Positions 11,881 through 23,197 of a DNA stretch of 37,524 nt are shown here, piece by piece. The DNA comes from Didymodactylos carnosus. Its lineage: Eukaryota; Rotifera; Eurotatoria; Philodinida; Philodinidae. The stretch is from the NCBI GenBank assembly GCA_905250885.1, contig CAJNOQ010001009.1, positions 1 through 37,524 on the forward strand, written 5' to 3'. Every line of letters begins with the position of its first letter. The stretch's first letter is position 1. Made by a program: the position numbers and the translations under genes. The notes under the pieces are model-generated. The model made no database searches and was not told the DNA's origin. It was given only the letters and a program-made list of their open reading frames with translations.

Positions 11881-13497
11881 TTTTATTTGACAAGGTGCAG
11901 GACACAAAAATCAGTTGCCGTGTAACTATAAAAGTATAAAGAATTTTACTTTTTTACTCCAACAACTGGCAGACGAGGATTTGAGAAAAATATCAGCTGG
12001 TAGAACCGTTGTTTTAGAAAGAAAGGTGCAGCATACCACTTTCAAGTGGTGGTCTCAGCGTTCTTTTTTTTCACAAATCGATGCTCACTAGTGTCCTCAA
12101 GTCACTAGTGAGCTCACTAGTGTCATCTTTTGCTATCAAAAGTTATTTCAAAAACGTCGGACAATAGGGACGCATACTCTATATCCTATTTTGAAATCAA
12201 AATATGTCCTGATCGGAATATAGGCCAAGATCAGTCACCTTTTTTAAAATAATTCTCGATACTCATATTTTATGTACCGATCAGGATAAGTTACTTTTTT
12301 TACTAGCCATTTTCGGCACTTTCTTAAAATATCTTGACATTTTCTCTTACTCTGGACATGCATAAGGCAGTGACATCCAGTGAAATAGCCAAGTCATGTT
12401 TGTTAATCAAGATTGGACGACTGAGCAGCGCATTGCAGCCGATGCTCCAACTTCGAATCGACCTTTGCCATAGTTTTTAGAGGTTGAGCTATGCTAGGAG
12501 CAAACGCTGCGAGCAAGTCACTACAATCAACGTCATCCTCGTGATTTTTCGTAGTAAGTGTCACAATTTGCTCTCAGCGTTTGTTCCTAGATTATCTTAA
12601 CCGTTTTTGGACACATAATGAGTACATTTTTTAAAAGTTAAATTTTTCTAATGGCGAACAAATGCCAGCTCACGTCAGCATCATCTTAGCGTTTGTGGCA
12701 ATGCTTGACCTTAAATCTTCCTTTCTTCCTTCCATATGTTAGAAGAACAAAGAACTATAACATACTATAAAGTCGTAATACACATGCTGACCGCATACAC
12801 GAGAGAACAAAACGCAGTTGGACTTCGTTTTTAGTTTAACAAACGTAAAAAATGATAGATCCCGATCAAGATATCAAAAAAGCTGTATATCCTAATCGGG
12901 CTATAAAATTATAGCCTGATGCTTCTATAATATCGGAATGCACTATATCATGAAATCAATAGTAATGCTCAAATGATATAACGAAATTTATACTGAAATA
13001 ATTTTTCTTAGTTTGGAATTAAGAGGTCAGAAATAGTGTTTTGGAAACTCGTTCACATGTATTCTGTAAAACTTTAAAGAACAAACAGTTCGTAGCTTAA
13101 AAGTGATCGCTTCCATTATGAGTACAGAGATAAGCTCTAAACAATTTTAATTCTTTTTTAATATTTAGTACGCCACTGATTGAACAAATTAGGCTCTGAT
13201 TGTCTAGCTTAAACGAAGCCCTTTGTTAACGCGTCTACTTTATCTCAGGCTAAGGTTATATTGTACTGTTTAGCCAAAATGTGTGACATTACGTCACATA
13301 TTTTTCTTTTTACGTCATTCGGTTTAACAGAAAAAAATAGAAAGAGTATTACAATACTCATGCTTTTCCCATTTCTTTTTCTATATAATTGAATAAAAAT
13401 ACTGAACAACAGACTGAATTGGATAGTTCATTTACTCTAACAGCTCTATTAGTATACAATCTCTCTTATAGAATAGTCATTTGATCAGTATAGATAG
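11881..13497. other. Gene-free stretch with several small inverted repeats
   Basis: No gene is seen. Notable structures are a hairpin around CCACTTTCAAGTGG (12037-12050); the 20-bp perfect palindrome CACTAGTGAGCTCACTAGTG at 12103-12122, preceded by another CTCACTAGTG at 12084; an inverted pair TAGGAGCAAACGCTG / CAGCGTTTGTTCCTA (about 12494-12508 and 12575-12589); and several CCTGATCGG / CCGATCAGG words between 12200 and 12910. These look like decayed small elements. The last 150 bp must contain the promoter of the PAP2 gene. Confidence 0.4.
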
Positions 13498-14923
13498 ATG
13501 GCCAATTTAATAGAATTATATCAACGTAACATAAAAAAATTAGTTTTATTCAATTTATTCGCATTAATTCTAGTAGGAAGTTGGTATGTACAGAATGATC
13601 TTCAACATATAGCCTGGTGTCTTGGCTAAGGTGTTCACTTATTTAGGTGTTTATGTGGTAAACAATGCTGTGAATTTAAACGTGATCATTCATTACAAAT
13701 ATCCGTTTGGAACAGGTTTGATTTATTGGCATTTCGGTTTTTTAATAATCGTCTGTTAACCGGTGAACAATCGAATATAATTGCAAAGGTATTTGCCATA
13801 TTAAATATTAAAGTGTTTGGTGAGATTATTTCGAATATATTCATGTTGATTATAACATGTCTCGTATTATACTCGAAAAATATTTTAAAAAATCAAACAA
13901 GAAAAATGAAAACATCAGTATTATTAGCCATTATTATCTATGGTATGGCTTTTCAACTTCTGTTATCAAAGTTATATAGAGATTTCATGTGTCCAAAACG
14001 GCCCAGTCCTTCAGTGGTATTCAAATTTTCAACAGTTGGTTTAACCAAAAAAGCCATCGCATCGTCATCATTATCCGATGTGTTCAGTATGGAACGATTA
14101 TTTTTAGAAGTTGGAAAACTTGATTTAATCAAAGAAGTTGCTTATGACAGGTAAATATAAATAGAAAGACGTAAGAATGGTTGTCAACGTTAAGATATTG
14201 AGGAAAAGGAAAGAAAAACAGAAAAGAAGATGAATAGTATTTATTCCTCTCGGTACTAATTAAATTTTCGTTCATTAGAAAAATAGTTAGTATCTATACT
14301 GTAAAAAAAAGTGTGACAGAGCTGTGCTTTTTAGAAACGGCATTTTCAGGAAACACTTTTAAAAGAGGGCTACACTAGAACATCTATGAAAAATTCCACT
14401 TTTAAAAGGGACGCACTAAATTGTTGTAATAAAATTTAAAGTTTGACATAGTTTGTTGATTTTTCATCGAATTCAATAAGACATATTTCAACTGATTCGA
14501 AAGAAATATCATGTAATAAATAATTCGACAGGATCAAGAGAATAAAAGCGCCAAATTTGTTTGTATTAGAACTGCTTGACTTGAATATTAAAGTTTTCGT
14601 CTTTCTATTTCAGCTGGCCCGGCGAACACGGAGTGGTAAATTTTATCTGGGCAATATTAATGTCAGTTATTATTTCGAGATCATTGTCATCGCCATATAA
14701 AAAATTTTTGTTAAATATTCCAATTTGGACATTGACAGTTGTATTGTCATCTGCCCGACTTATATCTGGTGCTCATTGGATGTCAGATGTCATAGCTGGT
14801 GGCCTAAGTGAGGCAATTATTATAACATCGTTAGGTGTTTATACTCCGATGTTAAGGTGGTGTACATTAGGAATTCATAAATTGATAACTAGAAATGATT
14901 CAGTAGGGAAAAAGCTTCCCTAA
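13498..14923 (+). CDS. PAP2-family phosphatase of bacterial LpxT/YeiU type, 3 exons
   Basis: Exons 13498-13583, 13647-14150 and 14614-14923 join in phase (two phase-2 junctions, GT-AG introns of 63 and 463 bp) into 299 residues. The protein is a multi-pass membrane enzyme with the three PAP2 phosphatase motifs: PKRPSPS at about 145-151, WPGEHG with the acid/base histidine at about 202, and ARLISGAHWMSD with Arg 245, nucleophile His 251 and Asp 255. The PGEH form in place of PSGH, the KRxSP form of motif 1, and GAHW with a hydrophobic tail are features I know from Enterobacteria-type LpxT (YeiU, about 237 residues), which moves phosphate from undecaprenyl diphosphate to lipid A. In an animal there is no lipid A, so the likely activity is hydrolysis of a lipid or isoprenoid (di)phosphate; that is inference. 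A bacterial-type core plus introns points to horizontal transfer followed by domestication. A likely poly(A) signal AATAAA is at 15087-15092. A divergent native PAP2 enzyme remains possible. Confidence 0.82.
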
Positions 14924-17900
14924 AGGAGATTAATAAGAGACATGTTTATTTTTTCTGTGGTTATTAGTCAAGCTTTTGCTTTGTATGCATTTTTTGTAGT
15001 AAAGTTTATTGCGTAAAATGTTTTACTGATATAATAACAGATAATTCATTCGCTAGGACAGACATCTACAATACTACATGCACAGCAATAAATCATAATC
15101 CACACAAACGTAAAATCATTATTGAACAGCTAAACAGTACTTGATTTCAACAAATATTTAACAGTTTTGAATTAATATTTTGAAATAGTTGACAGGCACC
15201 GAATCTCGCTTTAGAAACCATGCAGGACATCGTTGCTGAAACGTGAAAAATGTCGAATTGTTTGCACCATCTTACACATTCAACTAATTATTTCGGATAG
15301 CACAACATGGATCGCTTAGAATATGATAAAACGTATGAGTTTTATTATAAATTGCTAACCAACCATTCATCTGTTTCATTAGGACTCGTTTTTTCGAGAA
15401 AAGTCAAGGAACAGGTTTACAGCAGCAGCAAGCAGAGAATAATTAGAGCGCACTTACGCTACACGAGCATCGTAGAGACGCCAGCAGATCATAGTATACC
15501 ATCCCACATATAATTTATTATACACTAAAACTCGTACAGTGCCATAAGGTAGAGTATTCAATTACGTAAAACAAACGAATCCTCGATATTATCCCATCCA
15601 ATCTATTATGTGCCGAACTTTTATATTAAAAGTATCTTTTTTCTATAAAAAAAATTCACTTTTCGTTTCTAAAAATGAGATCCAGAAGTTCTACTGTATA
15701 CTGCTATCCAATAGCATGATGTTTAGATCAATTTTATCTATACGTTTCTTTTTCATTTTGCTTCAAAAATAACAGAAAATAAGAAGAAAAAAGGGCCAAC
15801 ATCATCTTCGCTCATGTATGTATACTAGCACTAATGCCTCAATTGGTACAGATTTGCAGAAACTGAATGTTACACGATGTACAGAAAAAGAATAATAATA
15901 ATAAACCGTGACGATTATTACCTAGCAACCGCTAGAAAAACGACAAGTTCAACAGATTCTGTTTCATACCTTGGAGATGAGCCAACATATCGAGAAAAGT
16001 AATTCTTATTGATAATAATCTTTTTTTAGTTTTTATGGACATTTTAATAAACCGCTAGATCAGTAACGTTACTATACGGTATTTTGAAGCTAACAGAGAT
16101 TAGCTATAACTTTTGATCTAGACTATCTGCAGAGTTATAGAACGTCTCATTTAAATAAGAAATGTTTCTTTTACAGCTCTCAATTATTGAGATCAGTTAC
16201 AATAGACTAATTCAAAATAGGCCTGGACTGCATCCGATTCCACCATCTAAGAATTGAACCGAAATCGCTTAGAACCACTAGTGGGAGTAAATCTTTTTTT
16301 ATCTTTTCCCTCTACTGTAAACACAAAAGCACGTCGTCTGATTCTTATTATTTACAGAACTTTTCTAAAGCCCATTTGCACAAGATTTTAATTTAGTACA
16401 AATGATCTACGAAACCTTAAATTTCATACCAGAGACTGAATTTCCTTATGACTCTTCAACTATAAGATTTAAACTAACTACTACTATTTATTTTTCACAT
16501 ACGATCATACAACAGGATGTAACAACTCAAAATGATATTATTTTTACTTGTGAAATAGAGAAAAAATATAGACATCTCAGCTGTTTCAAGAAGCGTTTTC
16601 TCTTATTTGTTAACTTTTTTTTTCCCTTTTTCTCTGGATATAAATGTACACTTCGTATCAAATAAAAATTTGTTGTGAATCGATATTTCATAGGTGCAGG
16701 ATATGTTACTTCTCAAAATACTACGGTTTTTCTTCGAAACGGTGCTGACCAGTTTCGGTTAATTAGAACGGTTGTACATCTATTTTAAATAAGTATTTGC
16801 CTAATTTGATTGAATATTAAAATCAACCATTTCAAAACATATCATATAACCAATCATAGATGCTGATTAAATCGAATGTAAATAATTCGCATACATTAGT
16901 ATAAAATGATAAATTTGCTGATTTGATTAACTTACTAATATTATTGATCGAAAATAGCAATCGTCATGACCGAAAGAATGTTGCTGTCCGTCGACTAAGA
17001 AATCTTTATAAACTTATCTATTTTTCATTTTTTCTTGAATATATCTAATATATTATTTTCATTCAACGTTCAAAGCGAATATTGTGATAAACTAAATTCA
17101 GTTTTATAGTTTTTCTGAAACTTAATTTCATGTGTTTGAGTTCATCGTCACGAATATGTGAAGAATACACGTTTGTATAAGCGTGATTCTATTTAGAATT
17201 GAAGCCATGATTTTACTGATGGGAGAAAAATTTTATTTAAAATGATAAGTATTTTTCGTTTGAAAATAGATAGAGAACGGAAAGAAATGTCATTTTCATC
17301 GTAACTTTTTCAAGAATACCGCCAAGGAAATAAAATAAATATTAAAACAGAAAGTGACACGAAAAATAAATATTCGTAAAGTGTTTTTGCTCGATGCTGC
17401 TACTGCTGCTATTTGAATTTATTTATATTAAATACAATAGAAGAATGTAATGGGACTGTATTTCCTATTTAAACTGTCGAAATGCTTCTATACAAAAAAT
17501 ATGATTGATAAAAAAAATACATTTTAAGAGAAGCTCATTTTTTGATATTTATAGTTCTGTATTGGAAACGAAATAAATAAAAATGAGCATAAAGTGATCC
17601 TCTATAGCATTATGCTCTACTTTATTATATATAGATATTTTCTACGAGTAATCATTCTCTACACCATTATAATTGAATCATCTTTTGATCTATAATTTTT
17701 TACTTAACAAATAATAAAACATAATTTTTTCTACAGAGCAATGACTGCAAGGTTGTCGTGTTAAAAATTACTTTCTTTTTTCAAAAGTGTTTAACATCCT
17801 ACGTCTTAAAGAACATCAGCATCCGGGAAAAGATAAACAAACATAAACACCACAATAGTATAAACTGAAAACTATATACAAAAGAACGTTTTTTGCACTA

Positions 17901-19450
17901 GTACTAAGTAATTTTAAAGAAATTGTCGTATGTCAATACATAAACAATTGAATATTAGAAACAAATCATTAGATAATACTATTCGATTCTATTGTGCACA
18001 AATATGCCGCCTTGCATTTGAAGTGTTTGTCATCTTAGAAGATAAGTCATAAATAATGATTTACTCACATTTTCTTATACATGAACTGAATGAAACTGGA
18101 TGTATGCTAAACACATTCGATGTACTCCTATAGACAGCACATTTTTTTTGATAGGTCAGGCACATTAAAAGACACATTTATACGTCTAAGAGGACAATAC
18201 GTTCAAATTATCATGCAGTATGCCCAATATTTGTGTTTGATCTATCGCAGAAACATGTGCCTTTTGCAAGACCACATTTTTTATTACATTTATCATACAG
18301 AGTATATGTAGGAAAAACAAGCAGAAAAACATTGTAGGAAAAATGTTGCTAAGCCATAAGAAGATATCTCAGACAATCGGGTTTGATATGAAAAATCATT
18401 AGTTCAAGTCCTTAAAAAATGTAGCTACTCTGGATAATTCACGGACGTTTGACTAACTGACATTTTGAACTTTTTTGGTCCTATTCGATTACTTCAACTA
18501 TAATTACAAGGGTTAAAAATGACATTCAGATATTTTCTTGTAATTATAACTTTTTATTAAACTGATTTTTATCTCATATATTCTCAACTTTTTCAATTGT
18601 TCTCTATTAGGTGTGAATTTAATGACATTACATCGATCTCTAAATAAAATTGTGCCTAGAATAATTAAACACTTTCCAGTTTCACACTATATTACAATAA
18701 AATCACGAGGAATCTTATTTTTCACTCATGTTTATTGCTTTCATCGGTCTCTCCTCTTCGGTGAGAGGAGAGAGGAGTGGATGACGAATCCATCTCAATC
18801 TATTCGATTTTGTTAAAATGTGGAAAAAAGTACCACATAGAAAAACATCAAATGTCAAAGACGTTCAACTGTCAGTCTCTCAAACGTCGATTGACGAGTC
18901 TAACCTCAGACTTAATCGGCTCTGGAATTATTAGTGAGAGATATTTATTTTGTGTGTTTTATTCTTGATGAATCTCTAATGAGATGAAGAACTTTACACG
19001 TTTGCCAGCATGTAGTATTTGAGAAGTTGATATTATCATAGCAGTGTTAATCCAACAGCAATCTAATTTCCATTAAACAAATCTGTACTTCAAATCCATT
19101 CTTCTGTATATATTTTATCGTTCGTTTACACAACGAACTAACGAATCATTTAAAAAGGTTTGTCTAAATGAGTTAAATCGCGCAATAATGAAACATCTCT
19201 TATTTTTCTTATAGAATGGAAATAAATGTACATGGAAATCTGTCATGTGATCGAAATATTCTATTTTCGTAGAATTATTTAACTCTGAATTTTAGCTTCT
19301 CTTTGGCTATCTAAAAAGTATAGACGTCTATAATCATTTTTTGACTAACTATTCGCGATCGCAGCAAGTGTCGATTGAAAATCTTGAATAAAAATCCGCA
19401 ACTATTATTTAACAATACTTTTATCTTCGTTCTTCTAACATGCGGAATCT
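14924..19450. other. Large gene-poor region
   Basis: About 4.5 kb without a supported gene. Frames near 15307-15513, 16402-16665, 18120-18311 and 18613-18968 show no recognisable motif, no splice support and poor composition. Small structures seen are an 8-bp-arm hairpin CTCTCCTC/GAGGAGAG (18749-18772) and an inverted ATAATTACAAG/CTTGTAATTAT pair around 18500-18550. Because it lies 5' of a developmental bHLH gene, part of it could be regulatory, but no element is proven. Confidence 0.4.
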
Positions 19451-19612
19451 CTAGTGTATTATTATATTACTATCATAAAGTTCCGCTTGTTCTTTTGCTT
19501 TTTCTTGTAACAACGGTATTGTTCTTTTACCCAATGTATCCAGTTGCTCTTTTGCAATTTCGATTATCAAATGTGTTAAACTCATCAATTCTTCTTCTTC
19601 TTCATGTGTCAT
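19451..19612 (-). CDS. Small hypothetical protein, 53 residues, Glu/Lys-rich
   Basis: A short minus-strand frame from ATG at 19612 to TAG at 19451 encodes a 53-residue protein beginning MTHEEEEELMSLTHL and continuing as a strongly amphipathic charged helix with IAKEQLDTLGKRTIPLLQEK. The codon choice (GAA, AAA, ACA, TTG) resembles that of the proven exons nearby. I do not recognise the family. It may instead be a first exon: a weak donor GTAATA lies just before the stop and an acceptor TAATAG follows about 80 bp later, but no convincing further exon was found. The overlapping + strand frame (19375-19617) looks like an antisense shadow. Confidence 0.35.
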   Translation of the reverse strand: MTHEEEEELMSLTHLIIEIAKEQLDTLGKRTIPLLQEKAKEQAELYDSNIIIH

Positions 19613-20125
19613 TTTGAATGAAATCGATTGTTTCTGTTATGGAACCGAAAAGAAGAAGATGAAGAGAGAAAAAGAAAAACATTATATTATCATTTTTTTT
19701 TGTTCTAATGTGATTAACAGCCCAATTTTTTGCTCATGTCATAGACGATTGAATTTCATTTATTTATACAAACATTCGTGGTAGGAGCTACTTAAATTGA
19801 ATATTTTTATTGATTCTAAACTTGGTTGATTTGAAGAAAAATTATATTCCCAGTAGATATATCGAGAATCGTAAGTAAAATTTTGATGAACAATCAATCA
19901 TCCGTTTGATTATTTAGTAAGTGCTAAAAGAAAATATCGAACTAATTTTTACAATTAAATGTATATGTGTCCCAATAAACATTTGTATTACATCATAAAA
20001 GATACATAGTAAAATTATTGAGAAATTTGTAACGAAATTTCTAGTTAAAATAAAAAAAGTATCTAAACAGATCTAAACAGTACATGTTAAAATATGTCAA
20101 GTTAAATTCTCTATTTTTAGTAATA
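19613..20125. other. 5' flank of the bHLH gene
   Basis: AT-rich, no gene. An in-frame ATG at 20084 would add 14 residues to the bHLH protein, but a strong splice-acceptor-like TTCTCTATTTTTAG (20107-20120) lies between it and the ATG at 20126. That site could end an untranslated-leader intron or receive a trans-spliced leader. Confidence 0.4.
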
Positions 20126-20554
20126 ATGACAGGCAAACGTCGTAAACAGAATGATGATGTTGAATATTGGAATAATATTCAATATGAATGTGAAAATGAT
20201 ATTTATTCAAATATAAAACATTTTACTAAATGTGGTAAACCACGATATTTAGCAAATCAACGTGAAAGAGATCGTACACATTCTGTAAATTCAGCATTCG
20301 TTGAACTTCGTAAACTTATTCGAACTGAACCGATTGATCGTAAATTATCTAAAATTGAAATACTTCGTTTAGCTGTTATTTATATAAATCATTTACATTG
20401 TGTTTTAACAATGCCCAATGTACATCAACATCAATGTTCAGTAAAACAAGCTACATTACATGCTGGACAACAACAAATAAATAATATTGATCATGAACAA
20501 TTATGTGTATTTTGTCTCAGTGATGCTAATATCAATTCATCACGTTATAAATAA
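20126..20554 (+). CDS. bHLH transcription factor, paraxis/scleraxis (TCF15/SCX) type
   Basis: A single exon encodes 142 residues from MTGKRRK. The basic helix-loop-helix covers about residues 39-92: basic region [17 protein letters not shown] with the DNA-contacting Glu 47 of NQRERDR, loop [10 protein letters not shown], helix 2 [14 protein letters not shown]. The stretch [26 protein letters not shown] is diagnostic of the TCF15/scleraxis branch of the Twist superfamily, and the C-terminal CVFCLSD matches the CxFCLS box that follows the bHLH in those proteins. Such factors heterodimerise with E proteins on E-boxes and direct mesoderm, somite or connective-tissue fates in other animals. The protein is shorter than vertebrate members. 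I favour the start at 20126 over 20084 because an acceptor-like site separates them. ATTAAA at 20619-20624 may be the poly(A) signal. Confidence 0.88.
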   Translation: MTGKRRKQNDDVEYWNNIQYECENDIYSNIKHFTKCGKPRYLANQRERDRTHSVNSAFVELRKLIRTEPIDRKLSKIEILRLAVIYINHLHCVLTMPNVHQHQCSVKQATLHAGQQQINNIDHEQLCVFCLSDANINSSRYK

Positions 20555-20875
20555 TTTTATTTATTATCCAACAGTAATTGGAACTGAACATTTCAAATTG
20601 TTCTAATACTTTTATGTAATTAAAAATCCTCTTCTTCTTTTTTTCTCTTTTTTTTTGTTTTTGATTTCTTATTCGTTAGTGAATTAGATAAAGTATCATC
20701 TATTGATCTCTGATTTTTAGTGTTCGAATGTGAAAATGAAGAAAATAATTGCTCTCGTCTACATTCGATGACTATTTTAAAAACGATATTTTAGTTTTTA
20801 TTACTAATTCTCTGAATTAAAGATGTTAAGAGTACGTTTAAAAATAGTCTGCTTGTTTAATTTTTCTATTATGGA
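20555..20875. other. Convergent intergenic spacer
   Basis: About 320 bp between the convergent 3' ends of the bHLH gene and the first GPCR. It is T-rich (including a pyrimidine tract at 20627-20660) and must contain both 3' untranslated regions. No other feature seen. Confidence 0.45.
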
Positions 20876-21967
20876 TTAAAATGTTGTGTGATGTGTCGTA
20901 CCATTCGGCTGAGAAGACACCATTAATCGTTCACATGTAATAATTCTCATAAATTCTGTTCGAAATATTCGACTTGTTAAACAATGAAGATAAAAATTGC
21001 AAGCAAAATGAAAATACATCAAGGCTCGTAATAATCGAAATATGAAAATATAATATGAATAATTTTTAGAAAAATCTTTATAACCAATAAATACTTGTTC
21101 TATTAATAATAAATAAATTGTTACCGGTACGGTTGTTATCAAAAATACAATGACACAGGCAATCATCATTAGACGCATTTGTCGTTCCATAGCTTTTTTG
21201 TGTGATGATGACTGTGAAGATTTTGTTTTAGTATTGGTATGATGTTGTTGATGATGAATATTGTAAACAAGTTTTATATTGGAAAATATCATTATACATG
21301 CAGGTAGAAAACAAAAGACAATTATATCAATTTTTGGCCAGATTATTTTATAAAAATAAGAATATTTTGGATAAGTGTATCGATTTTCACTACAATGAGC
21401 ACTTGATGAATTTGTACGCTCTTGTCCAATACCAGCCGAAAGATAATGTCCATTAATTCCACATAATACTAAAAATACGATTATAATTGTTATAGACGCA
21501 TTTTTTGGTGTACAAATTTTTTGTGATTTTATTGGTAGTTCACTACGAATAAAACGATCAAAACTCAATGCTGCAATGCACCATGATGATGTATCCATAA
21601 ATACGTATGCAAAAAATGATCGAAATCGACAGGCTAATGCGGAATATGTTTGTAATTGAATATTGAATGCATCTGATAGAAAAAACCACCATGATGTTAT
21701 CAATGATAATGTATCACTAATTGATAACACTAAAAGGAATATTGACGATGATATTTGTCTCATTTTACTTGATGAAAATGTTAGTAATGAGAGAGAATTA
21801 CCAATAAAACCGATCGCATATATGATAGAATAAACAATGGTCCCAATTCGTGCACCAATTGTATCATAATTAATAGTAGTTGATTGTAAACTTATATTTA
21901 TAGAAAAATTAGTTGTATTCATTAGATCTTTAGTTTGTTGCGAGAAAATATGAAATGTATGCTCCAA
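20876..21967 (-). CDS. Rhodopsin-like (class A) G protein-coupled receptor, orphan
   Basis: An intronless minus-strand frame encodes 363 residues with seven hydrophobic segments. The N-terminus has several N-glycosylation sequons (NTT, NFS, NIS). Class A marks are GN at 56-57 in helix 1, LSISD with Asp 85 in helix 2, Cys 113 and Cys 192 for the helix 3/loop 2 disulfide, and DRF at 137-139 in place of DRY. Helix 6 lacks the usual CWxP and reads FLITTVPVTIYL; helix 7 has NFYLHCL instead of NPxxY, a form common in invertebrate neuropeptide-type receptors. A basic, His-rich third cytoplasmic loop (about 238-262) would couple to G protein. The ligand cannot be told from sequence; a peptide is most likely by family style. 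It is followed on the same strand by a second, only distantly similar GPCR gene upstream. Confidence 0.85.
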   Translation of the reverse strand: MEHTFHIFSQQTKDLMNTTNFSINISLQSTTINYDTIGARIGTIVYSIIYAIGFIGNSLSLLTFSSSKMRQISSSIFLLVLSISDTLSLITSWWFFLSDAFNIQLQTYSALACRFRSFFAYVFMDTSSWCIAALSFDRFIRSELPIKSQKICTPKNASITIIIVFLVLCGINGHYLSAGIGQERTNSSSAHCSENRYTYPKYSYFYKIIWPKIDIIVFCFLPACIMIFSNIKLVYNIHHQQHHTNTKTKSSQSSSHKKAMERQMRLMMIACVIVFLITTVPVTIYLLLIEQVFIGYKDFSKNYSYYIFIFRLLRALMYFHFACNFYLHCLTSRIFRTEFMRIITCERLMVSSQPNGTTHHTTF

Positions 21968-23197
21968 ATGGGTAGACTATTTACATGTTTTGTAATGTAG
22001 AATAATGCGTCAGATGATTCATTTTCTCGATTATAACTCAAAATTAGATAAATTTTGGTAAGAAATGTTTTTCATTTCGGTAATGACAATAGATATTGAT
22101 GAATACTTCAAGAAAAAAACAGATTGATACCATTAATTCACGACATTCAGATAGCAATATATTATTTAAAAATATGAAGTTAAATGAACTCTGTTCATTC
22201 CCTAGAAACAGTGAACATTAAAGTAACATTTGTCATTGACAATCTACAAAAACTCGATTAATTTTTTTGTGTTGTAGTCGCATACTGTTTTATCAACTGG
22301 ATCAAGTTTTAATTAAGTAAAAGTAACAAAGTTCTCAAATGAAACAGATCAATTTTAATGTTATTCATGATGTCGGAGAAAAAGACATTGATGAAAGAGA
22401 GAGAGAGTATTGTGTTTATGAGAAAACATACATCTTATTAATTTTGCGTATGAATGATGTTTTTCTTAGTGTGAGATTCTTAAATGTAGGCCTGACAACT
22501 TATTTAAACAATTTTTAGATCATTAAAATGCAGCAAACGTGCAAGTAACATTCGTCGTTGTAGCACAATTCTCTTGTTCTTTTTGAAAAAGTAAAATAGA
22601 GATGAGACATAGCACAATAACAATAAAAAGTGTGAAATAATATGAATTAAGTGTTTAGTTAAGTGTAGTCTTCACTCATTACAATTGAGTGAAGACTATT
22701 TTTTTACCATAGCGCGTTTATCATTCTCACAGTAATTCAATTCAACGTGCACTGTGATCACATTTTGTACGTCGTTTGACCTTAGTCTCATTCCGTAATC
22801 GACCCTATTAGACTCTCATACTAAAGTGCTAGCGCAAAAGAACGACTACGAAAACTTAAGATTTATTTTAATTGCTTAAAGTTAAGGCTCAATATATATA
22901 GACAATTGACACTTCCTACTTTCGAATTGCGAAAGCTATTCTCAGTCGAATGATCCGCAATTTAAATCCGACTGATACTAAACGACACAGTGAAAGTCAT
23001 AATGTTGATAGTGTAATCAAACTGCCTACACGAAAATAGAAGATTATGAAGTACAAACAAGATAGAGAGACTAGTCTAAAGACACGAGAAATGAGAATAG
23101 ATCCACGGAGTGGAGCAAAACATTTCCTTTTTTACAGACCTTAAAGTTAAAGGCATTTTAAGGACCTTAGTTCTGAAAATAACCCAGTATCTCATTT
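21968..23197. other. Spacer between the two GPCR genes
   Basis: No gene seen. It contains a 12-bp-arm hairpin AGTCTTCACTCA / TGAGTGAAGACT (22667-22697) followed by a T run, a short (GA)n tract near 22395-22408, and must hold the promoter of the downstream GPCR and the 3' end of the upstream one. Confidence 0.4.
22667..22697. repeat. Short perfect hairpin with T run
   Basis: Arms AGTCTTCACTCA (22667-22678) and TGAGTGAAGACT (22686-22697) are exactly complementary around a 7-base loop, followed by ATTTTTTT. It could be a tiny MITE remnant or a structured RNA element; function unknown. Confidence 0.5.

Noticed and set aside
15307..15513. 68-residue + strand frame
   Set aside because: No motif, no splice partner, and composition not like the proven exons.
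18340..18420. tRNA-like stretch containing AGTTCAAGTCC
   Set aside because: No acceptor stem pairing, no A-box match and no anticodon arm could be laid out around it.
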